64,000 nucleotides of DNA, from positions 372,001 through 436,000 of the forward strand of contig NZ_JIAF01000001.1 in the NCBI RefSeq assembly GCF_000688375.1, in the 5' to 3' direction. Origin of the DNA: Prevotella sp. HUN102. GTDB taxonomy: Bacteria > Bacteroidota > Bacteroidia > Bacteroidales > Bacteroidaceae. Positions 42,236-51,545 of this stretch are shown piece by piece (the stretch's first letter is position 1; each line of letters begins with the position of its first letter). The notes beneath the pieces are model-generated. The model searched no databases. It was given only the letters and a program-made list of their open reading frames with translations, and was not told where the DNA came from. Made by a program: the position numbers and the translations under genes.

Positions 42236-43549
42236 TTAAAAACTATATTTCATTTTTATCCATGCCTCAGAGTTCTTCGCATACATAGCAAACTTGCCCT
42301 TGTCGGCATGGAAATAGTCGTAGCCAGCGGTAAGTTCCATCTGGTCGTTGAGGGCATAGGATGCGGACAGACGGTTGAAGATGCCGCCGTTGGTAACGTC
42401 GATATAGGCGAAGGTAGAGAGTTTCAAGGTGTTGTGCAGCATTTCCTTTGCGATCCTTGCGGTGGCAAGTCCGGCGTTGCGATAGACGGAGAGGCCATCA
42501 AGGTTGCCCGATGTGTGTTGATGGCAATACTGCATGCTGATGTTCCAGTCGCCACCCGGATACCAGTCTGCGCCCACGAGAGTGTTGAGGACGTTTCGGC
42601 GCGCGGTGTTCTTTCCTAAAACCGCCCCCTGCGCCTCACCTATATAGTCGGCAACTTCAGCACGAAAGACGAACTGACCGGCGGGGAGCGAGCAGTCGGC
42701 ACCGAACATTGTCATGCGGTGATACTCGCCGTTGATGCGGAGCGACCGTCTGTCGTCCGACAGCACGGGGTAAAGGGCAGGCATCTTGTTCCATGTGCGC
42801 AAGGCACTCACGGAGAAATCCACTCCGCTGAAGTTTGCCGTGAGCCGTCCACCAAACTCCATGTTCCTGATCCGCTTTTCGGGTTTTCCGCTTTCCAAGT
42901 CGATGGTATAGGGCAGTTGTGCTGACGGCAACCGCACGGCCCACGGATTGCGCTCGTCCGTCGGCAGCACGAAGAAATCGACTATCGGATTGCATACGGC
43001 CTCAATGGTGACCGGGCCAATCGTGTACCGTGCCCGCAGAGCGTTGACGGGCATGCGGATGTCGTCGTAGTCCTGTGCGAGAAACTCGGTGTAGTCGAAC
43101 GGCGACACGCAGTCGGTAACGCGCAGTGCGTCGGCCACGCCCCAGACAATAATCTGCCGCCCCATGCGCAGGTCGAGGTTTCCCTTCGCATAGGAGAGAT
43201 ATGCCTCGCGCAGTTCCAGCCGCGTGCGGTCTTTCAGCACGCCGTTGTAGGTGGCGTTCAGCGACACGAAGAGCGAGGCTGCCCCCTTTTCGAGTTTCAC
43301 CTCTCCCCGTGCACGGGTCCTTGATGCCATCAAATCGGCCTTTCCCTCCGCCCTCACGGCGTGGTAGGTATCGAGAAATCCCTTTGCCTGCACTTGCAGG
43401 GTATTGTCGTCGGCTTCTTCCGGCGGCACGGTCTCCGGACTTGTGCCTATCGAGGATTCTACGACGACGGTGTCAGTCTCAACCTGAGCCGATGCCTGTG
43501 CCGAGAACATCGGCACAAGCAGCAGCATGAATAGTCTAAACGGTTTCAT
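42236..43549 (-). CDS. Outer-membrane beta-barrel protein of an MMPL/LolA-like export system
   Basis: 437 aa. Signal peptide MKPFRLFMLLLVPMFSAQAS (cleavage before QVETD). The mature chain is beta-rich with alternating aromatic strands and ends in a Phe (AWIKMKYSF), as outer-membrane barrels do. A DUF1302/porin-like fold is likely, from the style and from the neighbours (LolA-like and MMPL genes upstream). It is the last gene of the cargo operon and lies 1 bp after the LolA-like gene. It probably exports or stores the substrate of the MMPL pump in the outer membrane. Confidence 0.75.
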   Translation of the reverse strand: MKPFRLFMLLLVPMFSAQASAQVETDTVVVESSIGTSPETVPPEEADDNTLQVQAKGFLDTYHAVRAEGKADLMASRTRARGEVKLEKGAASLFVSLNATYNGVLKDRTRLELREAYLSYAKGNLDLRMGRQIIVWGVADALRVTDCVSPFDYTEFLAQDYDDIRMPVNALRARYTIGPVTIEAVCNPIVDFFVLPTDERNPWAVRLPSAQLPYTIDLESGKPEKRIRNMEFGGRLTANFSGVDFSVSALRTWNKMPALYPVLSDDRRSLRINGEYHRMTMFGADCSLPAGQFVFRAEVADYIGEAQGAVLGKNTARRNVLNTLVGADWYPGGDWNISMQYCHQHTSGNLDGLSVYRNAGLATARIAKEMLHNTLKLSTFAYIDVTNGGIFNRLSASYALNDQMELTAGYDYFHADKGKFAMYAKNSEAWIKMKYSF

Positions 43550-43550
43550 A

Positions 43551-44324
43551 TCAGAGTCCTTTCTCCAGTTTGGAAACGGTGAAGAGGTTTGGCGACACTT
43601 TCACATTGAACCGCTGGTTGTCCATACGAATGACGGTCTTGTGCCCCGTCTGCACATTCTCCATCTGCATGAGGTGCATAGTCCAGAACCCTTGCACCTT
43701 TTCTATATTGGAGATGGTGAGCCGGCGATGCAGCTTGTTCAGCTTGTCGTAGTATTCGCCCTTGACAGCCATCAGGCAGTCCTGCCGGATCCACGTGACG
43801 CGGCGCGCATAAATCTCGTCTTTGTCGTTGGGTACCGACTGCACCACCCAGCATTTGTGCCCGCCCAATGTTTCCTCGCGCAGCAATTTGTGCTGTTCCT
43901 CGTCCACGCTACGCGTGCTCATGTCGTTGTAGGTAAAGTCGCTGCCCATGAAGTAGTCGGTTTTCGACGACTTTCCGCTGATGCGCCTTGTCTTTTTCAT
44001 CGCCGGGAGATAGAGCCACTTGTCGTCTACCTTCACGGAGTTGTCATAGTCCCACGTGAGGAAGCCCGTGCCCTTCACATCGCCGGGATAGGTGAAGAAC
44101 ATGATTTTCTTTGTGTCCTTTCCCACGTCCATCGCCCACGACTCCAACTTCCGCATACGCTTGTGCCCGCTTTTCTGAATGAGCGTCATTTCAATGGTGG
44201 CATAGCGTGTGTCGCCGTCGGCGCGGTTCTTTACTTTCTGCATGATGTCCCGGCCTGTCAGTTCTGCGGCCTGTGCGGCGAAAACCATCGCCAGAGCCAT
44301 GATAATCGTTGATATTCTTTTCAT
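43551..44324 (-). CDS. LolA-like outer-membrane lipoprotein-sorting protein
   Basis: 257 aa. Signal peptide of about 18 residues ([20 protein letters not shown]). The mature part fits the LolA-like family that accompanies MMPL transporters: [19 protein letters not shown] and [13 protein letters not shown] are highly typical. It is a periplasmic half-barrel that carries a lipophilic molecule between the inner-membrane pump and the outer-membrane partner. The three-gene order MMPL, LolA-like, barrel is a common unit. Confidence 0.88.
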   Translation of the reverse strand: MKRISTIIMALAMVFAAQAAELTGRDIMQKVKNRADGDTRYATIEMTLIQKSGHKRMRKLESWAMDVGKDTKKIMFFTYPGDVKGTGFLTWDYDNSVKVDDKWLYLPAMKKTRRISGKSSKTDYFMGSDFTYNDMSTRSVDEEQHKLLREETLGGHKCWVVQSVPNDKDEIYARRVTWIRQDCLMAVKGEYYDKLNKLHRRLTISNIEKVQGFWTMHLMQMENVQTGHKTVIRMDNQRFNVKVSPNLFTVSKLEKGL

Positions 44325-44416
44325 TTTTCTTTTATTTTATAGGATTTATATGTTATTTTTCTTTTGCGGAAGCATTGTCGGAAAATCCCGACAGCACTTT
44401 TTCCATTATGGAAGCC

Positions 44417-46765
44417 CTATCCCTGCTTTTCCTTTCCGAATACCCGCAGGTATTTGAAGAGAATAGGCGTGAGGAAGAGGTCTGCCAGCAATGCCGACAC
44501 CATACCCGCCACGGCGAGAATGCCCCAGTTGCACATCTGCGTGGCATCGGAGAAGATGAAACCGGCAAATGTTGCCGAGATGATGGCCGTGGACATGACG
44601 ATGGCGAGCCCCTCTGTGCGGAACGTGCGGTTGATGGCTTCCGAGTAATTGCCGCATCGGTCGTATGCCACATGGCTGTGGTTGATGAAGTGGATGGTGT
44701 CGTCGACGGCGATACCCAATACCATCGGGATGAGCGAGGCGGTCATCATGTCGAGCGGATAGTCGAGCCAGCCCATCATGCCGCCCACGATGATGGCAGG
44801 GGCGATATTGGGTATCATGCCCACGAGTCCCACCTTCCAGTTGCCGAAGATAAGCACGAGGATAACGCCGATGACCAGCACCGAGAGGAGCATCGACCAC
44901 ATCTGCCCACGCTCCACATACTGCTGCATGACGGTGAACTGAGGGATATTGCCCACCACGGAGATGTGCGCGCCGGGGAAAAGTCGGCGAGCCTCTGCTT
45001 GCAGGGCGTTCATCTCCTTTTCGGCTTCGTTGGAGTTGTAGTCCTTCATTTCTATTTGCAGGCGCAGCCGCTTGTAGTCATAGTCCATCCAGTATTCCGA
45101 CTCCGTGCCTCCGGCGTTCTCGTAGAGCAACAGCAGTTGCGCCACCATGTCGGCATCGTCGGGGATGCGGTAGAATTGCTGCTTGTTGCCGTTGAGCGTG
45201 CAGTTCATGTCCTTCACGATGTCGGTAACGGAGTTGTGGCGTTTCGTCAGTTTATAGTCACTTGCCGTCTCCGCCAGCCGGTCGAGTTTCTTCAGGTTCT
45301 CCGGCTTCTTGGCATCGTTGTCGTGCGGCAGGGTAATCATGAGGTCGTAGGCATACATCGAGCCGAGTTCGGTCTCGCACAGGTCGAGGAACTTCTTGAC
45401 GTAGGGTATCTTCCGCCCCATCGTCTTCTCGATGTCGAACGCCGGCTCGATGAAGAAGAGCCCGATGCCGCAGAAGATGGTCAGAGCGACCGATGACACG
45501 ACAAACGACCGATGGTTGCGCATCACGAAACCGCCCAACCGTTCAAAACGATTGCCGATGAATCCCTCAAAACTCCTCGACATGTCGATGGCGGGCTTGC
45601 GTTCCTTGCCGAACGACAGCAGAATGGGCGTGAGCAGCAGACAGGTGAGCAGCACGGCCAGCAGACAGAGCGAGGTGTTGATGCCGATGGCCTGCATCGG
45701 GACAATCTTCATCGAGAGGAATGTCATCATGGCTGCCACGGTGGTAAGCCCCGACAGCAGCACGCCCCAGCCGGTCTCGCCCACGGCCTCCTTGATAGAC
45801 TCCCTGCGCTTGCCCGTCTCCACAAACCGCGTCTTGAAGAAGTTATATAAGTGGATGTTGTAGGCGATGGAACAGGCAAAGGTGAGTATCACGCCTATCA
45901 TCGCCGTAGTCATGTCAATGTAAATGCCTGTCCAGCCGATAATGCCGAAACTGATGAGCAGTCCGGAGACGGAAGTGAGCAGCGGTGCGACGACTCCACG
46001 CAGCGAGCGGGTTACGACGAACATCACCATGATGGAGATAATGAAGGCAAAGAGGAACAACCGTCCCATTTCGCCTTGCAGATAGGTAAATTTCTCATAA
46101 GCCAAATAAGGCATCCCTGCGGCGTTGGGCGACAGCTCGGCATACTTCGCCTTGCTGATGATATGCCCGGCCTCCTTGCCCGTGAGCATGTCGGGGGCAA
46201 TGTTGCTCGTCTTCTTCCATACGCTGTCCTCGGGGAACGGGCGCAGTTTTACCATAATCCATGTCATCGTGCCGTCTGTCGACACCATCTTCTTTGCCAG
46301 ATAGGGCTTGCTGTACGCCTTGCGTCTGATTTCTGCCAATGAAGTGGCGTCCAACGGTATCTCGTCCGGCACAATCTGCTCGATGGTCATGCCCTCCTCC
46401 GTGCCTGCGGCAAACTCGATGTCGGTGAGCGATGTCACCTTGTCGGCATACGACAGACTATCCTTCAGTTCGTTGCTCAACTCACGGATGAGTATCAGAC
46501 TGCGTTGTGAGAAGATGTCCTTGTTCTTCACCAGCACCGCTACATAGTAGTCGTTGCCGAAGATGGACTTGAACTCATTGGTCTTGAGCAGCATCGGGTC
46601 ATCGCTCACGAAGTAGTCGTCGAATGAGGTTCTCATCACGATGCGTTTCGCTCCCACGAACGAGAAGGCGACGACGACTGCGAACAGCGCACCCACCACA
46701 AGGCGGTGGCAGAGTATCCATTCTGCCAACTGCCTGAACTTACTGTTAATTCTTACGATTTTCAT
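44417..46765 (-). CDS. MMPL/RND-family transporter
   Basis: 782 aa with about 12 membrane helices in two blocks, and two large periplasmic loops (about 45-220 and 440-590). Family features include VDDTIHFINHSHVAYDR near the C-terminal block and the N-terminal FDDYFVSDDPML. These pumps move lipids, siderophores or other amphiphiles with the proton gradient. The start overlaps the end of the upstream ABC gene by 4 bp, so it belongs to the same operon. Confidence 0.9.
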   Translation of the reverse strand: MKIVRINSKFRQLAEWILCHRLVVGALFAVVVAFSFVGAKRIVMRTSFDDYFVSDDPMLLKTNEFKSIFGNDYYVAVLVKNKDIFSQRSLILIRELSNELKDSLSYADKVTSLTDIEFAAGTEEGMTIEQIVPDEIPLDATSLAEIRRKAYSKPYLAKKMVSTDGTMTWIMVKLRPFPEDSVWKKTSNIAPDMLTGKEAGHIISKAKYAELSPNAAGMPYLAYEKFTYLQGEMGRLFLFAFIISIMVMFVVTRSLRGVVAPLLTSVSGLLISFGIIGWTGIYIDMTTAMIGVILTFACSIAYNIHLYNFFKTRFVETGKRRESIKEAVGETGWGVLLSGLTTVAAMMTFLSMKIVPMQAIGINTSLCLLAVLLTCLLLTPILLSFGKERKPAIDMSRSFEGFIGNRFERLGGFVMRNHRSFVVSSVALTIFCGIGLFFIEPAFDIEKTMGRKIPYVKKFLDLCETELGSMYAYDLMITLPHDNDAKKPENLKKLDRLAETASDYKLTKRHNSVTDIVKDMNCTLNGNKQQFYRIPDDADMVAQLLLLYENAGGTESEYWMDYDYKRLRLQIEMKDYNSNEAEKEMNALQAEARRLFPGAHISVVGNIPQFTVMQQYVERGQMWSMLLSVLVIGVILVLIFGNWKVGLVGMIPNIAPAIIVGGMMGWLDYPLDMMTASLIPMVLGIAVDDTIHFINHSHVAYDRCGNYSEAINRTFRTEGLAIVMSTAIISATFAGFIFSDATQMCNWGILAVAGMVSALLADLFLTPILFKYLRVFGKEKQG

Positions 46766-48507
46766 TGTGCTATATCTGTTTTGTTGTCATTTTCCTGTTG
46801 TAAGGCCACCATTCTTGCAAACTCACCATTCATTGCCATTAACTCGTCGGGTGTTCCCTGCTCGCTTACCGTTCCGCCGTTGAGTACCACGATGTGGTCG
46901 GCATTGCGGACCGTGCGCATGCGGTGGGCAATGATGATGACGGTTTTACCCTGTACCAGTTCGGAGATACCTGCCTGTATCTTCGTTTCATTCTCGGCAT
47001 CAAGGCTGGCGGTGGCTTCGTCCAATAGAATAATGGGGGCATCTTTCAGAAGGGCGCGGGCAATGGAGATGCGCTGCCGTTCGCCGCCCGAAAGGTTTTC
47101 ACCGTTCTCACCGATAACGGTGTCGTAGCCCTGCGGCATGCGACTGATAAAATCGTCGCACTGTGCCAACCGTGCCGCATGACGCACTTCCTCGTCGGTG
47201 GCATCGCGCTTGCCAATGCGGATATTGTCGGCAATGGAGGCATTGAAAAGCAGTACGTCTTGGAAAACGATGGCGTAGTTTTTCAGCAGCGTTTCAGGAT
47301 CTATCGTGGAAACATCTCTTCCGCCTATGAGTATCTGTCCGCTATCAATGTCCCAGAAACGCGCGGCGAGTTTGGCCGTCGTGCTTTTTCCTCCGCCCGA
47401 TGGTCCCACAAGTGCGGTAACCTCTCCCCGGCGGGCGGTGAAGGAAACATTGCTCAGTACCTGTTTTTTGGTTTCGTAGGCGAAACTCACGTTTCGGAAC
47501 TCTATGTCGTAGTTATTTATCTCCAACTCTCTGCTTCCTTCCTGTGCCGGCATCGCGTCGATTTCCTTTACACGATTGATGCGCACATCGAGAAAGGCAA
47601 GTATGGCAAGGTTGTTGCACACCTCCTGAATCGGGTTGTACACCATTGCCGAGGCTATGAGAAAAGCCAGATAGGTGAACATCGACACGTCGCCCCGTTG
47701 CAACAGCCACGCCCCCACGAGAATGACCGACGGCATGCCTAACTTCAACAGCACGGCGGAGAGGTTGACGAACGTGCCGGCAACCAACTCGTGGCTGACC
47801 AGTTCCTTTTCGTAACCTTTCAGCCGCCGGTCAAAACTGTGGCAGTATGCCTCTTCACCATTGTACGACTTGATTTCCTGCACACATTCTAGCCCTTCCT
47901 GTACCTGTTCGGTTACACCACGCTTTACGTCATAGACCTGTTGGAAAGCCCTGCCGAGTTTACGGCGCGACAGCAACAGAGTGGCTATGCCCAACGGCAC
48001 TACCCAGAAGAGTGCGGCGGCCAGCCGCCAGTCGTAACAGAACATTCCGACGGCAATAATGATGACACTCGTCATGGCGGCAAAAAGTTGCGGTACGGCA
48101 TGCGAGAATATCTGTTCCAGCATGGTGCAGTCTTCCATTATGGTGGATGTGAGGTCAGACAGGTTGCGCTCGCCGAAGAACGCAAGTGGCAGGCGGCGCA
48201 GTTTCTCCGCCACGCCGATGCGCCGCTGTGCGCTTTCGGTGTAGATGGTGGTGTAAGTGCTGTCGTACTGCCACCGGGCCACGAGGAACATAATCACCGC
48301 CAGTCCCGCCGCCAAGAGCAGGTAAAACCACAGCGTGTGTTGTCGTGTCTGCGTTTCCGTTCCGATGCAGTCCATAAGGAACAGAAACAAGTAAGTGGGC
48401 GGCAACATCAATGCAAGATTGAGCAATGTGGAATAGGCTATTCCTCGCCGCAGGTCTTTTGCCCCTTTTTCCGACAGGGCGAAACGGTTTTGAAAATATC
48501 TTATCAT
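46762..48507 (-). CDS. ABC half-transporter, second of a pair
   Basis: 581 aa. An N-terminal membrane domain with six helices (about 20-310) is followed by an ATPase domain with Walker A GPSGGGKST, signature LSGGERQR, Walker B IILLDEATAS and an H-loop. Fused membrane-plus-ATPase halves in adjacent pairs are typical of heterodimeric exporters, and also of exporter-fold siderophore importers (YbtP/YbtQ, IrtA/IrtB). With a TonB receptor in the same block, siderophore import is a reasonable guess, not proof. The gap to the first half is 22 bp. Confidence 0.9.
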   Translation of the reverse strand: MIRYFQNRFALSEKGAKDLRRGIAYSTLLNLALMLPPTYLFLFLMDCIGTETQTRQHTLWFYLLLAAGLAVIMFLVARWQYDSTYTTIYTESAQRRIGVAEKLRRLPLAFFGERNLSDLTSTIMEDCTMLEQIFSHAVPQLFAAMTSVIIIAVGMFCYDWRLAAALFWVVPLGIATLLLSRRKLGRAFQQVYDVKRGVTEQVQEGLECVQEIKSYNGEEAYCHSFDRRLKGYEKELVSHELVAGTFVNLSAVLLKLGMPSVILVGAWLLQRGDVSMFTYLAFLIASAMVYNPIQEVCNNLAILAFLDVRINRVKEIDAMPAQEGSRELEINNYDIEFRNVSFAYETKKQVLSNVSFTARRGEVTALVGPSGGGKSTTAKLAARFWDIDSGQILIGGRDVSTIDPETLLKNYAIVFQDVLLFNASIADNIRIGKRDATDEEVRHAARLAQCDDFISRMPQGYDTVIGENGENLSGGERQRISIARALLKDAPIILLDEATASLDAENETKIQAGISELVQGKTVIIIAHRMRTVRNADHIVVLNGGTVSEQGTPDELMAMNGEFARMVALQQENDNKTDIAQ

Positions 48508-48529
48508 TGTCGTATGGCTTTTTGAATGG

Positions 48530-50284
48530 TTATAACTTCCATGCTACGGATTTCTGGTATTCGTTCCACATTTTATAATACAGTGCCTTACGGGCGATGA
48601 GTTCCCCGTGCGTCCCCTGTTCGGCAATCCCGCCGTTCTGTATTACCACGATGCTGTCGGCATCCTGCACGGTGGTCAGCCGGTGGGCTATCATCAACAC
48701 CGTCTTGCCGCGAGTGAGATGCGCAAGGGCCCGGCGGATAAGATGCTCATTTTCGGGGTCTGCAAAGGCAGTCGCCTCATCGAGTACCACAATGGGGGCA
48801 TCCTTAAGAATGGCGCGCGCAAGAACGATGCGCTGCTGCTCGCCGCCCGACAGGTAAGTTCCCTCTGCACCAATCACGGTCTCCAATCCTTGCGGCAGCC
48901 GTTCGATGATTTCACGGCTCTGAGACAAGTCTATGGCGCGGTTTACCTGTTCAAGCGTGGCTTCGGGACTGCCATAACGGATATTCTCTAAAATGGAGGT
49001 TTTGAACAGTCGGGTATTCTGGAAGACGAACGACACGCTGTGCATCAGTTCCTCCTTGTCCATCTGTCGCACGTCTATGCCTCCGATGCATACACTGCCC
49101 TCACGCACATCCCAAAATCGGGGAATAAGTCTTGCTATGGTGGTCTTTCCGCTCCCCGATGCTCCCACAAGTGCTATTGTCTTTCCTTCGGGGATCGTGA
49201 GGTCGATATGGCTCACGGCGTCTTTCTCCGCTCCCTCATATCGAAACGACACATCATGGAAGCAGATGTCGAAAGCCTTGACTTTCCGTGGCGTTTCACA
49301 GTCGGGAAGCGGTAATGCGCAAGTGAGGTTCTCCAACCGTTCCACCGCCTCGTTCGCCAGAAAGAGGTTCTGGCTGAGGTACATCGTCTTCATCACATTG
49401 ACGGAGATAATCGGGGCTATCAGCACATAGAGTATCATGTCGGAAACGATGACCGCCAACTCTCCGCCATGCCCTATCAGGATAATGCCTGTCGGCACGA
49501 GAAAGAAGGCAAAGGCATTGATGGCGACGGTGTAGGCAGACATCGGAGAACGCCACTGGAGCGTGTATCTGATAACAAGGTCACGATAATTGATGATACT
49601 GTCGTAAAAACGCTTGAACGAGAAGACCGTCTGCTGAAATACTTTCACCACAGGAATGCCGCGCACGTATTCCACCGCCTCCGCGCTCATCTTCTCCTGC
49701 GCATCGAGATACATCCGTTGGAATTGGTTGTTTCGTGGGTTCATCATATAGCCCATGATGCCAAAGGCACAGATAAACGGTATCACTGAGGCAATGCCCA
49801 GCTGCCAGTCTACCGCAAACAGAAGGATGATGACACCGAGCGGAGCGACTATGCTTCCAGCCACGTCGGGCAGGATGTGTGCCACGAAAGTGTGTGTCTG
49901 CCCTGAGTCCTCATCTATGATTTTGCGCATCCGCCCCGTATTCCGGGGATCGAAGAACCCCAGTGGCACACGCATGAGCCTTTCCATCGCACTGCGCCGC
50001 ATGTTGGTCTCCACACGGAAAGCGGCAAGGTGCGACAGCATGAGGGCGACGAAGTAGAGCAGCACGTTCACTATGGATACTACGAATGCCGCGAGGGCAT
50101 AGTCCCACAGAGGCGTGCCGGCAAGGTCGCCTTCGACCGTGAGCAGCGTGCGCACCACAAGCCACAAAAGAATAAAGGGAACGAGCGACAGCAGTCCGTT
50201 GAGTGCCGACAGCCCGACGGAACAGGGCAGCAGCCATCTGCGCCCTCCCATGTAAGCTCCTAAGCGTTTGAGTGTCTTTATCAT
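48530..50284 (-). CDS. ABC half-transporter, first of a pair
   Basis: 584 aa, the same plan as its partner: six helices, then Walker A GASGSGKTT, signature LSGGEQQR, Walker B IVVLDEATAF. The last differs from the partner (ATAF against ATAS). Both halves keep their catalytic Glu, so two active sites are possible. It is encoded 25 bp after tetR and probably under its control. Confidence 0.9.
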   Translation of the reverse strand: MIKTLKRLGAYMGGRRWLLPCSVGLSALNGLLSLVPFILLWLVVRTLLTVEGDLAGTPLWDYALAAFVVSIVNVLLYFVALMLSHLAAFRVETNMRRSAMERLMRVPLGFFDPRNTGRMRKIIDEDSGQTHTFVAHILPDVAGSIVAPLGVIILLFAVDWQLGIASVIPFICAFGIMGYMMNPRNNQFQRMYLDAQEKMSAEAVEYVRGIPVVKVFQQTVFSFKRFYDSIINYRDLVIRYTLQWRSPMSAYTVAINAFAFFLVPTGIILIGHGGELAVIVSDMILYVLIAPIISVNVMKTMYLSQNLFLANEAVERLENLTCALPLPDCETPRKVKAFDICFHDVSFRYEGAEKDAVSHIDLTIPEGKTIALVGASGSGKTTIARLIPRFWDVREGSVCIGGIDVRQMDKEELMHSVSFVFQNTRLFKTSILENIRYGSPEATLEQVNRAIDLSQSREIIERLPQGLETVIGAEGTYLSGGEQQRIVLARAILKDAPIVVLDEATAFADPENEHLIRRALAHLTRGKTVLMIAHRLTTVQDADSIVVIQNGGIAEQGTHGELIARKALYYKMWNEYQKSVAWKL

Positions 50285-50309
50285 ATATTTGGTCTGTCTT
50301 GAGAGTCGG

Positions 50310-50924
50310 TTATGGTTTCATCAGCTCTTTCCATCCGGCCATGCCGAAGGACACGTATTGCTTGAGCGTCAGCTTGATTTCCTCGTCGCTATAATCCTCA
50401 TGCTCCACGAGTTCGCAGAAGAGAGTCATCCATGCAGAGCAGGTAAGATGGACCAGAAACGGGGAGATGTTGATGTTGAGATGCGGATAGCGCTCTTTCA
50501 TCAGGCGCATATATTCTATGCCCACCTGCATCTGGTGGTCGATGATTTTATTCTTATATCCCTCCAGCGAAGTGCCTTCGGCATTGAAAAGGAGCAGCCG
50601 CAATTCGGGACGAAAATCCTTGATGAGCGCAAGCATGGAAAAGATGTAGTCAATCTGCTGCTGTCGCATATCGAACACCTCTATGGATAGATTCTCCTCG
50701 TCGTTGTGCGAAAGGATATATCGGTCGATTGCCGAGAGCAGCGGACGCATCACCGCGCAAAACAAGGCATCCTTGCTGTCAAAATAATGGTACAGGTTGC
50801 CCACCGTCACACCGGCCTTGCGCGCCACGTTACGGATGCACGTGTGCCGAACACCGTTCTTGATGAACTCCCGATGCGCCACCTCCAATATACGTTGTCT
50901 AACATCTGTCTTTAATTTCTGCAT
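50310..50924 (-). CDS. TetR-family transcriptional regulator
   Basis: 204 aa. The N-terminal HTH has the usual recognition segment, AGVTVGNLYHYFDSKDALF (about 35-53). The C-terminal ligand domain is helical and not diagnostic. It is encoded directly before the two ABC genes, and an inverted TGAACA repeat lies 17 bp upstream of its start, so it likely represses itself and the transporters. The ligand is unknown. Confidence 0.88.
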   Translation of the reverse strand: MQKLKTDVRQRILEVAHREFIKNGVRHTCIRNVARKAGVTVGNLYHYFDSKDALFCAVMRPLLSAIDRYILSHNDEENLSIEVFDMRQQQIDYIFSMLALIKDFRPELRLLLFNAEGTSLEGYKNKIIDHQMQVGIEYMRLMKERYPHLNINISPFLVHLTCSAWMTLFCELVEHEDYSDEEIKLTLKQYVSFGMAGWKELMKP

Positions 50925-50940
50925 AGTCGGATTAGAATAG

Positions 50941-50963
50941 TGAACATTGTTTTGGATTGTTCA
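50941..50963. promoter_or_regulatory. Candidate TetR operator
   Basis: TGAACA (50941-50946) and TGTTCA (50958-50963) form a dyad with an 11-bp spacer, immediately upstream of tetR. Confidence 0.45.
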
Positions 50964-51000
50964 TAAAAAAAACGCACAATGCCATAAGCCGTAAGTGCGT
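50964..51000 (-). terminator. Terminator between the receptor genes and tetR
   Basis: ACGCAC/GTGCGT arms (50972-50977 and 50995-51000) with a 17-nt loop are followed on the minus strand by a run of eight T. It separates the TonB/DUF4374/membrane-protein unit from the tetR unit. Confidence 0.65.
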
Positions 51001-51060
51001 ATTTGGAGTTCGAGAGTGTTATATGAATGATTTTGTATCATATCTATCACAGAATAAGCA

Positions 51061-51452
51061 TTATATTTCCTTGTTCCATTTCCACGCTTCATAGGCAAGG
51101 GTAATGCCCAGCACGACGAGCATGGGGTGGATGAAAAGTTGCGGAAGCTCAAAGCCGGTTACCAGTTCCAGACTATGTGCCGTACAGAACAGGGAAAGGA
51201 GGGAGGCAAGGCAGAAATGAACCGTTTTATGCAACGCTTGCCGGCATAGAGTGAAAGTAGCAGTCCTGTCGCCGGTATCGTGAATGAGACAATGGCCATC
51301 AACACCAATATGGGCATCGGAGCCACGCCTTCATCAGAAATAGCAATGTTTGCTTTCCAGAAAAGAGGAATCATGTCTATCAGGGAGTGTGCAGACATCC
51401 CGGCTATCATTGCCACCCATAGAATGGATATTTTAAGATTTCCCTTCATCAT
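51061..51452 (-). pseudogene. Small four-helix membrane protein with a one-base frameshift
   Basis: The frame from 51452 encodes MMKGNLKISILWVAMIAGMS and two further hydrophobic segments, but after KRCIK it runs into low-quality sequence and stops at 51159. One base before that point the next frame continues with a good membrane protein (TVHFCLASLLSLFCTAHSLE, then FIHPMLVVLGITLAYEAWKW) and ends at 51061. Adding one A to the AAAA run near 51226-51229 joins the two into about 130 residues. It is either a real mutation or a sequencing error. No family recognised; it follows the DUF4374 gene and may help transport across the inner membrane. Confidence 0.7.
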
Positions 51453-51545
51453 TTCTTGTTGTTTATTGGTTATGTAATGAAGGACGAGTTCTGTAACCTT
51501 CTTGGCAGTTTATGGAAGTTTACAAAAACTCGTCCATAAGTTGTT

